From IDS-8 sp035304285 (GTDB lineage: Bacteria > Pseudomonadota > Gammaproteobacteria > Steroidobacterales > Woeseiaceae), in NCBI GenBank assembly GCA_035304285.1, contig DATGQI010000194.1:1-22818 (forward strand): a stretch of 22,818 nucleotides of DNA, written 5' to 3'. Shown here piece after piece: positions 7,861 to 14,374 of this stretch. The position numbers were made by a program, and so were the translations under genes. How positions within the stretch are numbered: the first letter of the stretch is position 1; each line of letters opens with the position of its first letter. Below the pieces are notes generated by a model. It saw only the letters and a program-made list of their open reading frames with translations, had not been told where the DNA came from and made no database searches.

Positions 7861-8598
7861 TCAGGAAAAGCTGAGCTGCGCGCGGAAGTCCTTGCGTGAG
7901 CCTTCGTCGGTCAGGAGAGCGGAGCGGACGGTCAGCCATACCGCATCCCAGTCCTTGATCTTGCAAGGTCCGAAAACAAATTTTGCGATGTAGCTGTCGA
8001 GGTCGCGTACGTGGATGCAGTTTCTTACCTTCGGGGCGGCGAGCTGCACCGAACCGGTGAAGACGACCAGGTTGGCCACCGGAACGTCGGGAACGATGTT
8101 CTGCAGGGCGCGCGTACGGCCAGCGTTCTGGATCGCGGGATTGAGGAATTTCTGCTGGAAGATGCCGTCGACGTTCTTCCATTGCGGGTCGTCGTCGCTG
8201 CCGAAGACAGTGCCGTTGCAGTGCTTCGCGCGAATGCACAGTATGCCCCCGGATGTGAGTATCGCGTAGTCAATGCGGGTCAGGCCGCCGTAAGCGCCGG
8301 GAAGGATCACATCTTCCAGGATGTCGCGGCTGCGGCGACGCAACGTCCGCCTGAGCCTGCGTTTTCCCCGCTTTTCGCTGATTATCCGGGTTATTCTGGA
8401 CGCCGAGCCGCGGAACAGCAGCACGAGCAGGAGAACGCAGGCAATTGCGATGATAGCCGCCGATATTCCGAAGTTGGAAAGGCCAGTGGCCACTTCCAGC
8501 GTTCCCGGCGCAGCCGCGTGCGCTTCACTGGCTAGCGTTGGGGATGTCGCGAGCGCACCTGCGCAAGCGGCAAGGCTGATGCAGAAACGGTGGATCAT
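7861..8598 (-). CDS. Exported/membrane NERD-like (nuclease-related) protein with altered active site
   Basis: The protein has 245 residues. The N-terminus is a signal-peptide-like stretch ending TLASEAHA (about 28), followed by a membrane segment (about 44-62), a very basic stretch (RGKRRLRRTLRRRSRD, 77-92) and a NERD-like domain. The domain shows the usual order: RIDYAILT (D110), then ILCIRAKHCNGTVFG, W140, and NPAIQNAGRTRAL (153-165). In typical NERD proteins the strand reads E-x-K(N). Here it is R123-A-K125, so the catalytic Glu is an Arg while Asp and Lys remain. If the topology is right, the domain lies in the cytoplasm next to the membrane, with the basic stretch facing inward. Loss of cleavage with retained nucleic-acid binding is plausible. 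It has no obvious functional partner nearby. Confidence 0.75.
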   Translation of the reverse strand: MIHRFCISLAACAGALATSPTLASEAHAAAPGTLEVATGLSNFGISAAIIAIACVLLLVLLFRGSASRITRIISEKRGKRRLRRTLRRRSRDILEDVILPGAYGGLTRIDYAILTSGGILCIRAKHCNGTVFGSDDDPQWKNVDGIFQQKFLNPAIQNAGRTRALQNIVPDVPVANLVVFTGSVQLAAPKVRNCIHVRDLDSYIAKFVFGPCKIKDWDAVWLTVRSALLTDEGSRKDFRAQLSFS

Positions 8599-8663
8599 CG
8601 CATCAGGTTATGTCTATTCAACATGTTGCGCATCCTAGTCCGTCACGTTTTTAAATGCCACCG

Positions 8664-9500
8664 TCACGGTTGCCGAGGTGCTGCCGGGTATGCCAGCCAG
8701 TAGTCGTCCACTTTCGAAATCCGCAGGCGAGTGTCGTACGCCTCCTGCAGGTTTTCGACTGTCAGCACCTGGTCCTTCGGACCATCGGCGATGATGACGC
8801 CGCCGCGAATCAGGATGACCCGCTCGACCTCCGGCGGAATCTCGTTCAGCAGATGCGTGACGAGCACGATTGAGCGCCCCTCGGCGACGTATTGCCTGAT
8901 TCGCTCGAGGTAATCGAAGCTCGCCGCCATATCCAGTCCCGCAGTGGGCTCATCCAGGATCAGCGTATCGGGTTGGTGGACGAGTGCACGACCGAGCAGG
9001 CAACGTCTTTGCTCCCCGGTCGACATCTGCCGCAGCGGGGTCCCTGCAAGATGGGCAACGCCCAAGTCGTTCATGATCCGGATCCCGGCAGTTTCCTGCT
9101 CGCCGCTAACTGGCCCGGCTGGCAGGCCCTTGAGCCCGATGCTCGAGATGAAGCCTGAGAGTACGACCTCGAGCCCTGTGGCCGTACCGTGGTAGCGCGC
9201 CTGCAGGTCCTGGGAAACGATGCCAATGCGCGACCGCAGTTCCCATACGTTCCAGGTGTTGCGGCCGAGGATTCGTACCCATGATTCCGCCGAGGAAACG
9301 GGGTAAAGCTCTCGATTGATAAGCTTGAGCAAGGTCGTCTTGCCGGAGCCGTTCGGTCCGAGGACGGCTACCTGCTCGTGCCGGCCAATCTCGAGGCTGA
9401 AGCGGTCGAACACCCGGGTACGGCCGCGGTAGATCGTGGCATTGTGAATCTCGAGCAGCGGCACGTTCTCGTCCGCGTCCGGAACTGCCTGCGACGCCAT
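8664..9500 (-). CDS. ABC transporter ATP-binding protein (orphan)
   Basis: This 278-residue single nucleotide-binding domain has all motifs intact: Walker A GPNGSGKT (48-55), Q-loop Q97 (VSQDL), signature STGEQ (160-164), Walker B TLILDEP (179-185), D-loop and switch H216 (VTH). It resembles the free-standing ModF/YlmA group of ABC ATPases. No permease or binding protein is encoded nearby. It could work with a distant permease or as a non-transport ATPase. The ATG follows the TAG stop of the upstream membrane-protein gene with no base between (TAGATG at the 9501/9500 junction), which is strong evidence of translational coupling. The small membrane protein may therefore be its physical partner. 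Confidence 0.9.
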   Translation of the reverse strand: MASQAVPDADENVPLLEIHNATIYRGRTRVFDRFSLEIGRHEQVAVLGPNGSGKTTLLKLINRELYPVSSAESWVRILGRNTWNVWELRSRIGIVSQDLQARYHGTATGLEVVLSGFISSIGLKGLPAGPVSGEQETAGIRIMNDLGVAHLAGTPLRQMSTGEQRRCLLGRALVHQPDTLILDEPTAGLDMAASFDYLERIRQYVAEGRSIVLVTHLLNEIPPEVERVILIRGGVIIADGPKDQVLTVENLQEAYDTRLRISKVDDYWLAYPAAPRQP

Positions 9501-10034
9501 CTAAAGCTCGGGCGTCAGTCGCGCCGGCTTCCAGTCCTTGTGTGCCTCGTATGCCGGTCGTGGATCATCGCCATGATCGTCGGCAAGCCGGTCGGCCAGC
9601 CACTGGAACCACTCGAAGGCGTATGGCTCTCCCATTTCCTGCCGCAGGCCGTCCACCCATTTTTCCAGTTTGCGCCAGAGGATCACGGTGCTCGAGCCGA
9701 CCAGGTTGTTGACGACCATGAATGGCACGATTCTCTGATAGGTCATTACCCCGATGTTTTCCATCGTAGTGCCGATCAGCATGGCGGATTTTTCCAGCTC
9801 GGGTGCACCGCCGCGGATGTCGGCAGCGGTCATCCCTTCCGGCATCTGGAGAATGGTGCGGTATGCCTCGGCAAACCTGGGACTGCCGAAGAAGCGGAGC
9901 AGCTCGATCGCCGCCATCTCGCGTCGCTGCTGCCTGAACTGCCTTGTTTGCAGCATCGCGAACAGCAAGCCGCCGATCACGATGATGACGCCGATGATTT
10001 CCGCCATGTTCGCGATCAATGTCAAGTCTTGCAT
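9501..10034 (-). CDS. Small single-span membrane protein, unknown function, coupled to the ABC ATPase
   Basis: I do not recognise a named family, though the shape recalls DUF4760-like proteins. The protein has 177 residues. A single membrane helix lies at about 11-28 (AEIIGVIIVIGGLLFAML), followed by a basic juxtamembrane stretch (RQFRQQRREM) and a mostly helical cytoplasmic part rich in Trp and charged residues. The start is supported by AAGGA about 9 nt before the ATG. Its stop codon abuts the start of the ATPase gene, so the two products are probably made in fixed ratio and may act together. It is too short, with too few membrane segments, to be a classic ABC permease. Confidence 0.75.
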   Translation of the reverse strand: MQDLTLIANMAEIIGVIIVIGGLLFAMLQTRQFRQQRREMAAIELLRFFGSPRFAEAYRTILQMPEGMTAADIRGGAPELEKSAMLIGTTMENIGVMTYQRIVPFMVVNNLVGSSTVILWRKLEKWVDGLRQEMGEPYAFEWFQWLADRLADDHGDDPRPAYEAHKDWKPARLTPEL

Positions 10035-10112
10035 GGGTTTTCATTCCTTGTTCCGGAGCCAGCCGCATAGTACTAGCCCGGACCAATGATGAATACGCTT
10101 GGCGTCCGGCGC

Positions 10113-11534
10113 TTAAACCTGTTGCAGCTTCCACCGCCCCTTGCGGAATACCATCACTCCAATGACGGTAAGCATCGACTCCGAAATGACGATGGACCAG
10201 AAAACGCCGTGCGGGCCCAGTTCCACGATCGTCGCGAGGACGTATGCCAGCGGAATCTGGACCAGCCAGAAACAGATGAAGTTCAGCACGGACGGGGTCA
10301 ACGTGTCGCCGGCGCCGTTCAGCGCCTGGATAATTATCATGCCGACTGCGTACATCGGATAGCCGAGTCCCATGATGCGAAGGCAATCGCTGCCGTACCT
10401 GATGATTTCAGGGTCCGTGGAGAAAAGGCTGACGATCAGCGGTGCAAATGCGATCAACAGAATGCCGACCACCAGCAAGAAAGTCGCGTTATAGCGAGAC
10501 GCTTGCCATACGGACTCGGCAGCGCGTTCCGGCTTGCGCGCCCCCAGGTTCTGCCCCACCAGCGTCGCCGCTGCATTGCCGAGGCCCCACGCCGGCAGAA
10601 GCGCGAACTCCATCAGCCGTAAGGCGATCGTGTAAGCGGCAACCGGGGCGCTGCCGTAGAGGGCAACGATCCGCATGATCACGATCCAGCTGGCGGTCGC
10701 GATCAGGAACTGCCCGACGCCGCCGCTGGAGATGCGGACCAGCCGCCGGATCAGCGTCCAGTCGAGCGCGGCATGTGATAGGCGGAAAAGCAATCGGCCT
10801 TTGGCCGCAAAGAGGTAATAAAGGAGGTACAGAACGCCGATGCCGCGTCCGATGGTTGTCGCGATAGCCGCGCCGGTAACGCCGAGTTCCGGGAACGGCC
10901 CAAGCCCGAAAATCAGGCAGGGATCGAGGACGATGTTTAACAGGTTCGCAAGCGCCAGCGAACGCAGCGCGACCGGTGCGTCCCCGGCACCGCGAAAGGC
11001 GGCGTTGAGCAGGAACAGGTAAATGATGCTGGCGGAGCCGCCGAGAATCACCGTCGTATAGCCTTGCCCGGTATCGATCACACCCGGGCTCGCCCCCATC
11101 ATTTTCAGCAGGTCGGCGGCGAAGTTGATTCCGACGAAAGCGATAAGCGCGGCGACAATCGCGCCGATCCAGATCGCCTGTCCCGCGACTCGGGCCGCAC
11201 CGTCATAGTCTTTAGCGCCGATGCGGCGCGAGATCATCGCGGTAACGCCCATGCCGAGGCCGATAGCGATGGCATAAAGCACTGTAACGAGCGCCTCCGT
11301 CAGGCCAACGGCCGCGACAGCGTCCGTACCGAGCCGCGATACGAAGATAATGTCCGCCAGGGCGAACACCGCTTCCATCGACATCTCCAGCATCATCGGG
11401 ATCGCGAGCAGGCCGAGCGCACGCCCGATCGGGCCGACTGTGAAATCGGTCTCGTTGTCGCTGATCGCCTCACGGATAAAATTTCGCAGTCGCTTTGTTA
11501 GCGACGCAGGCTTTAGCGGTACGTCATAACTCAT
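10113..11534 (-). CDS. MATE family efflux transporter
   Basis: This 473-residue protein has 12 predicted membrane helices in two similar halves, typical of MATE exporters, which use Na+ or H+ gradients to expel cationic drugs and metabolites. Readable family stretches include IPMMLEMSMEAVFALADIIFVSRLG, AAFRGAGDAPVAL, and in the second half GLGNAAATLVGQNLGA with QALNGAGDT. I chose ATG 11534 (MSYDVPL), with GGAA 8 nt upstream. The 53-residue upstream extension is basic, unlike the family, and overlaps the start of the divergent dienelactone hydrolase gene. The subfamily looks DinF/NorM-like, but the substrate cannot be read from the sequence. It lies 78 bp upstream of the small membrane protein gene on the same strand and could be read together with it. 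Confidence 0.92.
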   Translation of the reverse strand: MSYDVPLKPASLTKRLRNFIREAISDNETDFTVGPIGRALGLLAIPMMLEMSMEAVFALADIIFVSRLGTDAVAAVGLTEALVTVLYAIAIGLGMGVTAMISRRIGAKDYDGAARVAGQAIWIGAIVAALIAFVGINFAADLLKMMGASPGVIDTGQGYTTVILGGSASIIYLFLLNAAFRGAGDAPVALRSLALANLLNIVLDPCLIFGLGPFPELGVTGAAIATTIGRGIGVLYLLYYLFAAKGRLLFRLSHAALDWTLIRRLVRISSGGVGQFLIATASWIVIMRIVALYGSAPVAAYTIALRLMEFALLPAWGLGNAAATLVGQNLGARKPERAAESVWQASRYNATFLLVVGILLIAFAPLIVSLFSTDPEIIRYGSDCLRIMGLGYPMYAVGMIIIQALNGAGDTLTPSVLNFICFWLVQIPLAYVLATIVELGPHGVFWSIVISESMLTVIGVMVFRKGRWKLQQV

Positions 11535-11649
11535 ACAGTGTTTCCGATGATGTCCGCCGCGATCACGCGAGCCCGCAAGGGCCGCGTATGCGGATTTCGG
11601 TCGTTTTGCTTTACACTCGACGCTTTTGGCGGGTCGACGAGGATATACG

Positions 11650-12567
11650 ATGTGCAGGGAAACCGGCATACGCACGACCATGATGATCGGCATGCTCGGC
11701 CTGCTGGGTGCGCTCGCTGCGTGTGACCCGGGATCTCGCGACGAGGCAGTAAAGGACGGGGAAGCGCGACAGAACGCCGACAGGATGTTGCGTGAGCATG
11801 AGAATGACTCCGGAACGCCGAGTGCCGGAGCCGTGATTCCGCCGGAACGGGAAGTAGTTGCGGAAACGCTGGCATACGCCGAAGTGGACGAAGAACTGGT
11901 CTATGGGCATTTCGTATTCCCCTCGGACATGGTCAACCCGCTTCCCGGCCTGATCGTCGTGCATGAATGGTGGGGCCTGAACGACGGCGTTCGGGCGATG
12001 GCGGACCGGCTTGCAGCCGAGGGCTACATTGTGTTGGCGGTCGACCTGTTCGGCGGCAAGACCGCGGAAAACCCTCCGGATGCGCGCGAACTGATGCTTG
12101 CGGCGCTACAGAAGCCGGAACTCGCGGAAGCAAACCTGCGCCAGGCCTACGAGTTCATACGGGACACCGGCGGTGCGCCACGGATCGGCTCGCTCGGATG
12201 GTGCTTCGGTGGGGCGTGGGCGCTGAATACGGCACTCATGTTTCCGGACGAGCTGGACGCGACCGTCATCTACTATGGGCAGGTCCCTGCCGACGAGGAA
12301 AGACTTGCGCCGCTCAATGTGCCGATACTGGGACTTTTCGCCGAAGATGATCGCGGGATTCCGGTGGAGAGCGTCCGGAGCTTCGAACAAGCGCTCGAAA
12401 ACCTGGAGAAGGATTTCGAGATAGAGGTTTTCCCGAACGTCGGTCATGCCTTTGCAAACCCCAGCGGTACGAGCTATGACGCTGCAGCGGCCGACCGGGC
12501 GTGGGAGCTCGCGACGCAATTCCTGAGAGAGCACCTGGGAGCGGTTGGAGAATCGACAGAACTCTAG
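11650..12567 (+). CDS. Lipoprotein dienelactone hydrolase family protein
   Basis: The 305-residue protein begins with a lipoprotein signal (MMIGMLGLLGALAAC, lipid Cys 25), then a charged linker to about 80, then an alpha/beta hydrolase of the dienelactone hydrolase family. The catalytic triad is visible: C185 in GWCFGG, D233 or D234 in FAEDDRG, and H266 in VGHAFANP. The family motif VVHEWWGLN (103-111) is also present. Most characterised members are cytosolic and open dienelactone in aromatic degradation; a lipid-anchored periplasmic copy suggests a different ester or lactone substrate. ATG 11650 is favoured over ATG 11626 because GAGG (11639-11642) is 7 nt upstream and the signal then has a normal length. 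It is divergent from the MATE gene, sharing 115 bp. Confidence 0.9.
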   Translation: MCRETGIRTTMMIGMLGLLGALAACDPGSRDEAVKDGEARQNADRMLREHENDSGTPSAGAVIPPEREVVAETLAYAEVDEELVYGHFVFPSDMVNPLPGLIVVHEWWGLNDGVRAMADRLAAEGYIVLAVDLFGGKTAENPPDARELMLAALQKPELAEANLRQAYEFIRDTGGAPRIGSLGWCFGGAWALNTALMFPDELDATVIYYGQVPADEERLAPLNVPILGLFAEDDRGIPVESVRSFEQALENLEKDFEIEVFPNVGHAFANPSGTSYDAAAADRAWELATQFLREHLGAVGESTEL

Positions 12568-12606
12568 CCCGCCATAGGCGCAGGGATCCTGCAAGCCTCC
12601 CGGTGG

Positions 12607-13176
12607 TCAGCGTGCCAAGATGCCGCCTTCCGTTTCAGCCGGCTCGCAGACGAGCGTGACATCCAGGGCTTGTGAAACGTACACGGTCCTGTGCTCATCA
12701 TCTTTCGAGCAGCGCAGGGACGCGTGGGCGAGGGCGGCATCGATCTTCAGGCGGCTGTGCTTCGGCGTGTGCCGCGGCGAAGCCGTCTTTTCCGGAGCGG
12801 TCGCGGAACCTTCGTCAGCTGCGTCGATCACACAGAAGTCCCGCAGCGTAAGAGGCGCCAGCTGGCGGGCAGGCACAGTGATTCCAAGTTGCTGATAAGT
12901 CCCCTGTTTCAGGTCCCCGCCGGTTCTCGAGATCCTGCTGTCGGCGACGTTGAGCGAAAGCGACTCCGGCGTCCACTCATCCGGGCAACGCGCCTCGATA
13001 CTGAACTGGTAGTCGAGGGATGGAAGCGACAGGGAGCGGCGGCCCGGAGCTTGCGGCTTGACGATTACCTCGGGGGTCTCCGAGGCGATGCTCAGGGTAT
13101 GCGGTCCCGTCTCGTCCGCCGCGGCGGCGGCAAGGCAGAGAGCAGGCAAAGCAAGGAAGGGACGGTAAAATTTCAT
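12607..13176 (-). CDS. Secreted protein of unknown function with four cysteines
   Basis: I do not recognise this gene. The start at 13176 gives a clean signal peptide (MKFYRPFLALPALCLAAAAADET, cleavage about 20). The 189-residue product would be periplasmic or secreted. After the signal it looks beta-rich (HTLSIASETPEVIVKP, LPSLDYQFSIEARC), with a charged, proline- and lysine-rich linker in the middle (about 129-143). The mature part has four Cys, in ARCPDEW, DFCVID, LRCSKDD and LVCEPA, so two disulfides are likely. The upstream ATG at 13236 would destroy the signal peptide. It is convergent with the dienelactone hydrolase gene (39-bp gap) and divergent from the PGPGW gene. Confidence 0.7.
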   Translation of the reverse strand: MKFYRPFLALPALCLAAAAADETGPHTLSIASETPEVIVKPQAPGRRSLSLPSLDYQFSIEARCPDEWTPESLSLNVADSRISRTGGDLKQGTYQQLGITVPARQLAPLTLRDFCVIDAADEGSATAPEKTASPRHTPKHSRLKIDAALAHASLRCSKDDEHRTVYVSQALDVTLVCEPAETEGGILAR

Positions 13177-13274
13177 CTGCGCTAGTGTACCGCGTCGTAA
13201 ATGATCGGGTGCAGCAGGCTGCGTCGAGTCACCCAAAAACAGGAGGATTGAACAGTTGCAATGCGGTTAAATAG

Positions 13275-13288
13275 CGCCGGATCCGGCG
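13275..13288. promoter_or_regulatory. 14-bp perfect palindrome upstream of the PGPGW gene
   Basis: CGCCGGATCCGGCG is a perfect 14-bp palindrome ending 10 nt before the ATG at 13298. It could be an operator for a dimeric repressor, or a hairpin in the mRNA leader. I cannot decide which from the sequence. Confidence 0.35.
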
Positions 13289-13297
13289 TGCCTGCCG

Positions 13298-13603
13298 ATG
13301 GATTTGAAAAGCATGACTGAGAACATGGAGCGATCAACAGTGAACGGACTGGTCGGAGTCACCTACAAGGTCGCCAGGCGAATCACGATCGCGATCGTCG
13401 GTTTTACCGTGCTTTTGCTCGGTATCATTATGATCGTAACTCCGGGACCTGCCGTAGTTCTGATACCGGGTGGGTTGGCCATCCTGGGGCTGGAGTTTGC
13501 ATGGGCGCGGCACTGGCTGAAGAAAGCGCGGAGGACGATCAGCAACCAGGTGGCCAGGGGACGCAGCGCACGTGCCGAGGAACACCGCCGCAATCGGGAG
13601 TGA
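13298..13603 (+). CDS. PGPGW domain small transmembrane protein
   Basis: This protein of at most 101 residues has a hydrophobic helical hairpin: one segment at about 28-47, then the family motif TPGPAVVLIPGGLAILGLEFAWARHWL, then a basic C-terminal tail (KKARRTISNQVARGRSARAEEHRR). This is the PGPGW (putative transmembrane) family, of unknown function. The start is uncertain. ATG 13298, 13313 and 13325 lack a good Shine-Dalgarno, whereas GTG 13340 has GGAG (13327-13330) at ideal distance and would give an 87-residue protein starting VNGLVGVTYKVARR. It diverges from the secreted cysteine protein gene. Confidence 0.85.
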   Translation: MDLKSMTENMERSTVNGLVGVTYKVARRITIAIVGFTVLLLGIIMIVTPGPAVVLIPGGLAILGLEFAWARHWLKKARRTISNQVARGRSARAEEHRRNRE

Positions 13604-13640
13604 AGAGTCGATCTACTGCAAGATGCGGCCGCCAGCCAAG

Positions 13641-13718
13641 GGGAAAAAGAAAGGAGCCGGAGCAGCTAAGTTCGATGCCTCTAGCGGACCGTTCCGACAC
13701 GGAGCGGGCCCCGGCTCC
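13641..13718 (-). terminator. Long hairpin plus T-tract ending the minus-strand transcript
   Basis: On the minus strand, GGAGCCGG (13718-13711) pairs perfectly with CCGGCTCC (13660-13653), and TTTCTTTTT follows directly (13652-13644). The 50-nt loop holds another perfect hairpin with one G-T pair (13689-13696 with 13700-13707). This looks like an intrinsic terminator with an enlarged apical region, placed to stop transcription of the small alanine-rich gene before it runs antisense into the PGPGW gene. A competing stem (13715-13720 with 13739-13744) shares its 5' arm. Confidence 0.6.
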
Positions 13719-13883
13719 CCAGTTTTCAACGGCAAGAGGGGGAGTCTGCCGCCCGGACCATCCAGGTCCGTTCGCGCCGGTATCCAAACCGGCCTTTACC
13801 AGGCGCCGAGGCCGCAACCTTTCGGGGGAGAGTGGTCCCGACCTCGGTAGAGCGCCTGATTCCTTAAGTGTTCGGTCAAGTTT
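13719..13883 (-). ncRNA. Structured 3' UTR / candidate small RNA with nested hairpins
   Basis: This stretch between the alanine-rich gene's stop and the terminator holds three clear hairpins. First, 13801-13811 pairs with 13842-13857 (11 pairs with one 5-nt bulge). Second, 13776-13781 pairs with 13788-13793 (6 bp, loop UUGGAU on the minus strand). Third, 13754-13759 pairs with 13765-13770 (6 bp, loop UGGAU on the minus strand). A fourth, weaker stem pairs 13715-13720 with 13739-13744. The two small loops both present GGA on the minus strand, the feature read by CsrA/RsmA. No known RNA family was recognised. It may be only a structured 3' UTR; the CsrA link is speculative. Confidence 0.4.
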
Positions 13884-14147
13884 TCAAATCTCACCGGCCA
13901 CTGATGTAGGTTCGATCAGCCGGATATCAAGGTCCAGCTTCGTTTCCGATAACACGGCTTCCGCGGCATTTTCCGCAGCTTCGGCCTGTGCCTGTTCCGC
14001 CCGTGCGCGGTTCGATGCCCTGGCCTCTGCGGCTGCTGTCTCGATGCCCTCGGCCTTGTCTGCCGACTCGGCAGCCATCGCCGGTGTCCCTGTCAGCCCT
14101 GCAATCATAAGGATCGCCGCCAGCGCGGTACCCAGTTCAAGTTTCAT
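13884..14147 (-). CDS. Small exported alanine-rich, coiled protein
   Basis: The 87-residue product starts with a good signal peptide (MKLELGTALAAILMIAGLTGTPAMA, cleavage about 25). The mature part is a highly charged, alanine-rich helix of about 40 residues (AAAEARASNRARAEQAQAEAA...) and a short acidic end (KLDLDIRLIEPTSVAGEI). It has no lipobox. The heptad-like Ala spacing suggests an alanine zipper such as those of small envelope proteins, so an oligomeric periplasmic role is possible. ATG 14147 is supported by AAAGGA about 9 nt upstream. A sigma54 promoter is located about 100 bp upstream, and the divergent neighbour encodes a sigma54 activator, so it is probably that regulator's target. 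I do not recognise a named family. Confidence 0.75.
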   Translation of the reverse strand: MKLELGTALAAILMIAGLTGTPAMAAESADKAEGIETAAAEARASNRARAEQAQAEAAENAAEAVLSETKLDLDIRLIEPTSVAGEI

Positions 14148-14244
14148 TGTAAGAGTCCTTTCGAATCTGAAGCGGCCTTCTATGGCCGCCAGGTCGGGTC
14201 GTGTTGTTGCCGGCACGCTAAACCGCGGCCATGTGATTGTGCTA

Positions 14245-14262
14245 TTGCAGGACTCGTGCCAA
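14245..14262 (-). promoter_or_regulatory. Sigma54 (RpoN) -24/-12 promoter of the small alanine-rich gene
   Basis: On the minus strand the site reads TTGGCACGAGTCCTGCAA. It matches the sigma54 consensus TTGGCACG-N4-TTGCW with one mismatch (C for the first T of TTGC) and has the obligatory GG-N10-GC spacing. Transcription would start near 14235, giving a leader of about 88 nt before ATG 14147. A sigma54 enhancer-binding protein gene begins 113 bp on the other side, the classic activator-target arrangement. Confidence 0.8.
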
Positions 14263-14314
14263 TATCGGAAACGACGTGTAATCAGTAAGATAGCGGGACC
14301 CGGCGCCTGACGAC

Positions 14315-14355
14315 ATTCCGTTGTTAACGAAAAACCGTGACTTTTATTACGGAAT
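14315..14355. promoter_or_regulatory. Inverted repeat ATTCCGT-N27-ACGGAAT, candidate activator binding site
   Basis: ATTCCGT (14315-14321) and ACGGAAT (14349-14355) are perfect 7-bp inverted arms. They flank the activator gene's own promoter and lie about 80-120 bp upstream of the sigma54 start site, the usual distance for an upstream activating sequence. A palindrome GTGTACAC (14359-14366) lies next to it. These could serve both to activate the small gene and to control the activator's own expression. Confidence 0.4.
14321..14350 (+). promoter_or_regulatory. Candidate sigma70 promoter of the sigma54 activator gene
   Basis: TTGTTA (14321-14326) and TATTAC (14345-14350) are separated by 18 bp, each matching 4 of 6 consensus bases. 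The predicted start lies about 17 nt before ATG 14375. An alternative -10, TACACT at 14362-14367, would give an almost leaderless transcript. Confidence 0.35.
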
Positions 14356-14374
14356 TTCGTGTACACTCACCGCC

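Noticed and set aside
9565..10386. A 273-codon minus-strand open frame spanning two genes
   Set aside because: It is in another frame of the small membrane protein and MATE genes, both of which have clear membrane helices in their own frames.
13641..13860. Known structured RNAs (6S, RNase P, tmRNA, SRP RNA, common riboswitches)
   Set aside because: I looked for their conserved core sequences on both strands and found none. Only generic hairpins and GGA loops remain.
13501..14310. A 269-codon plus-strand open frame antisense to the small alanine-rich gene
   Set aside because: It has no domain, no Shine-Dalgarno, low-complexity Ala/Ser composition typical of GC-rich antisense frames, and it overlaps the PGPGW gene, the hairpins and the sigma54 promoter.
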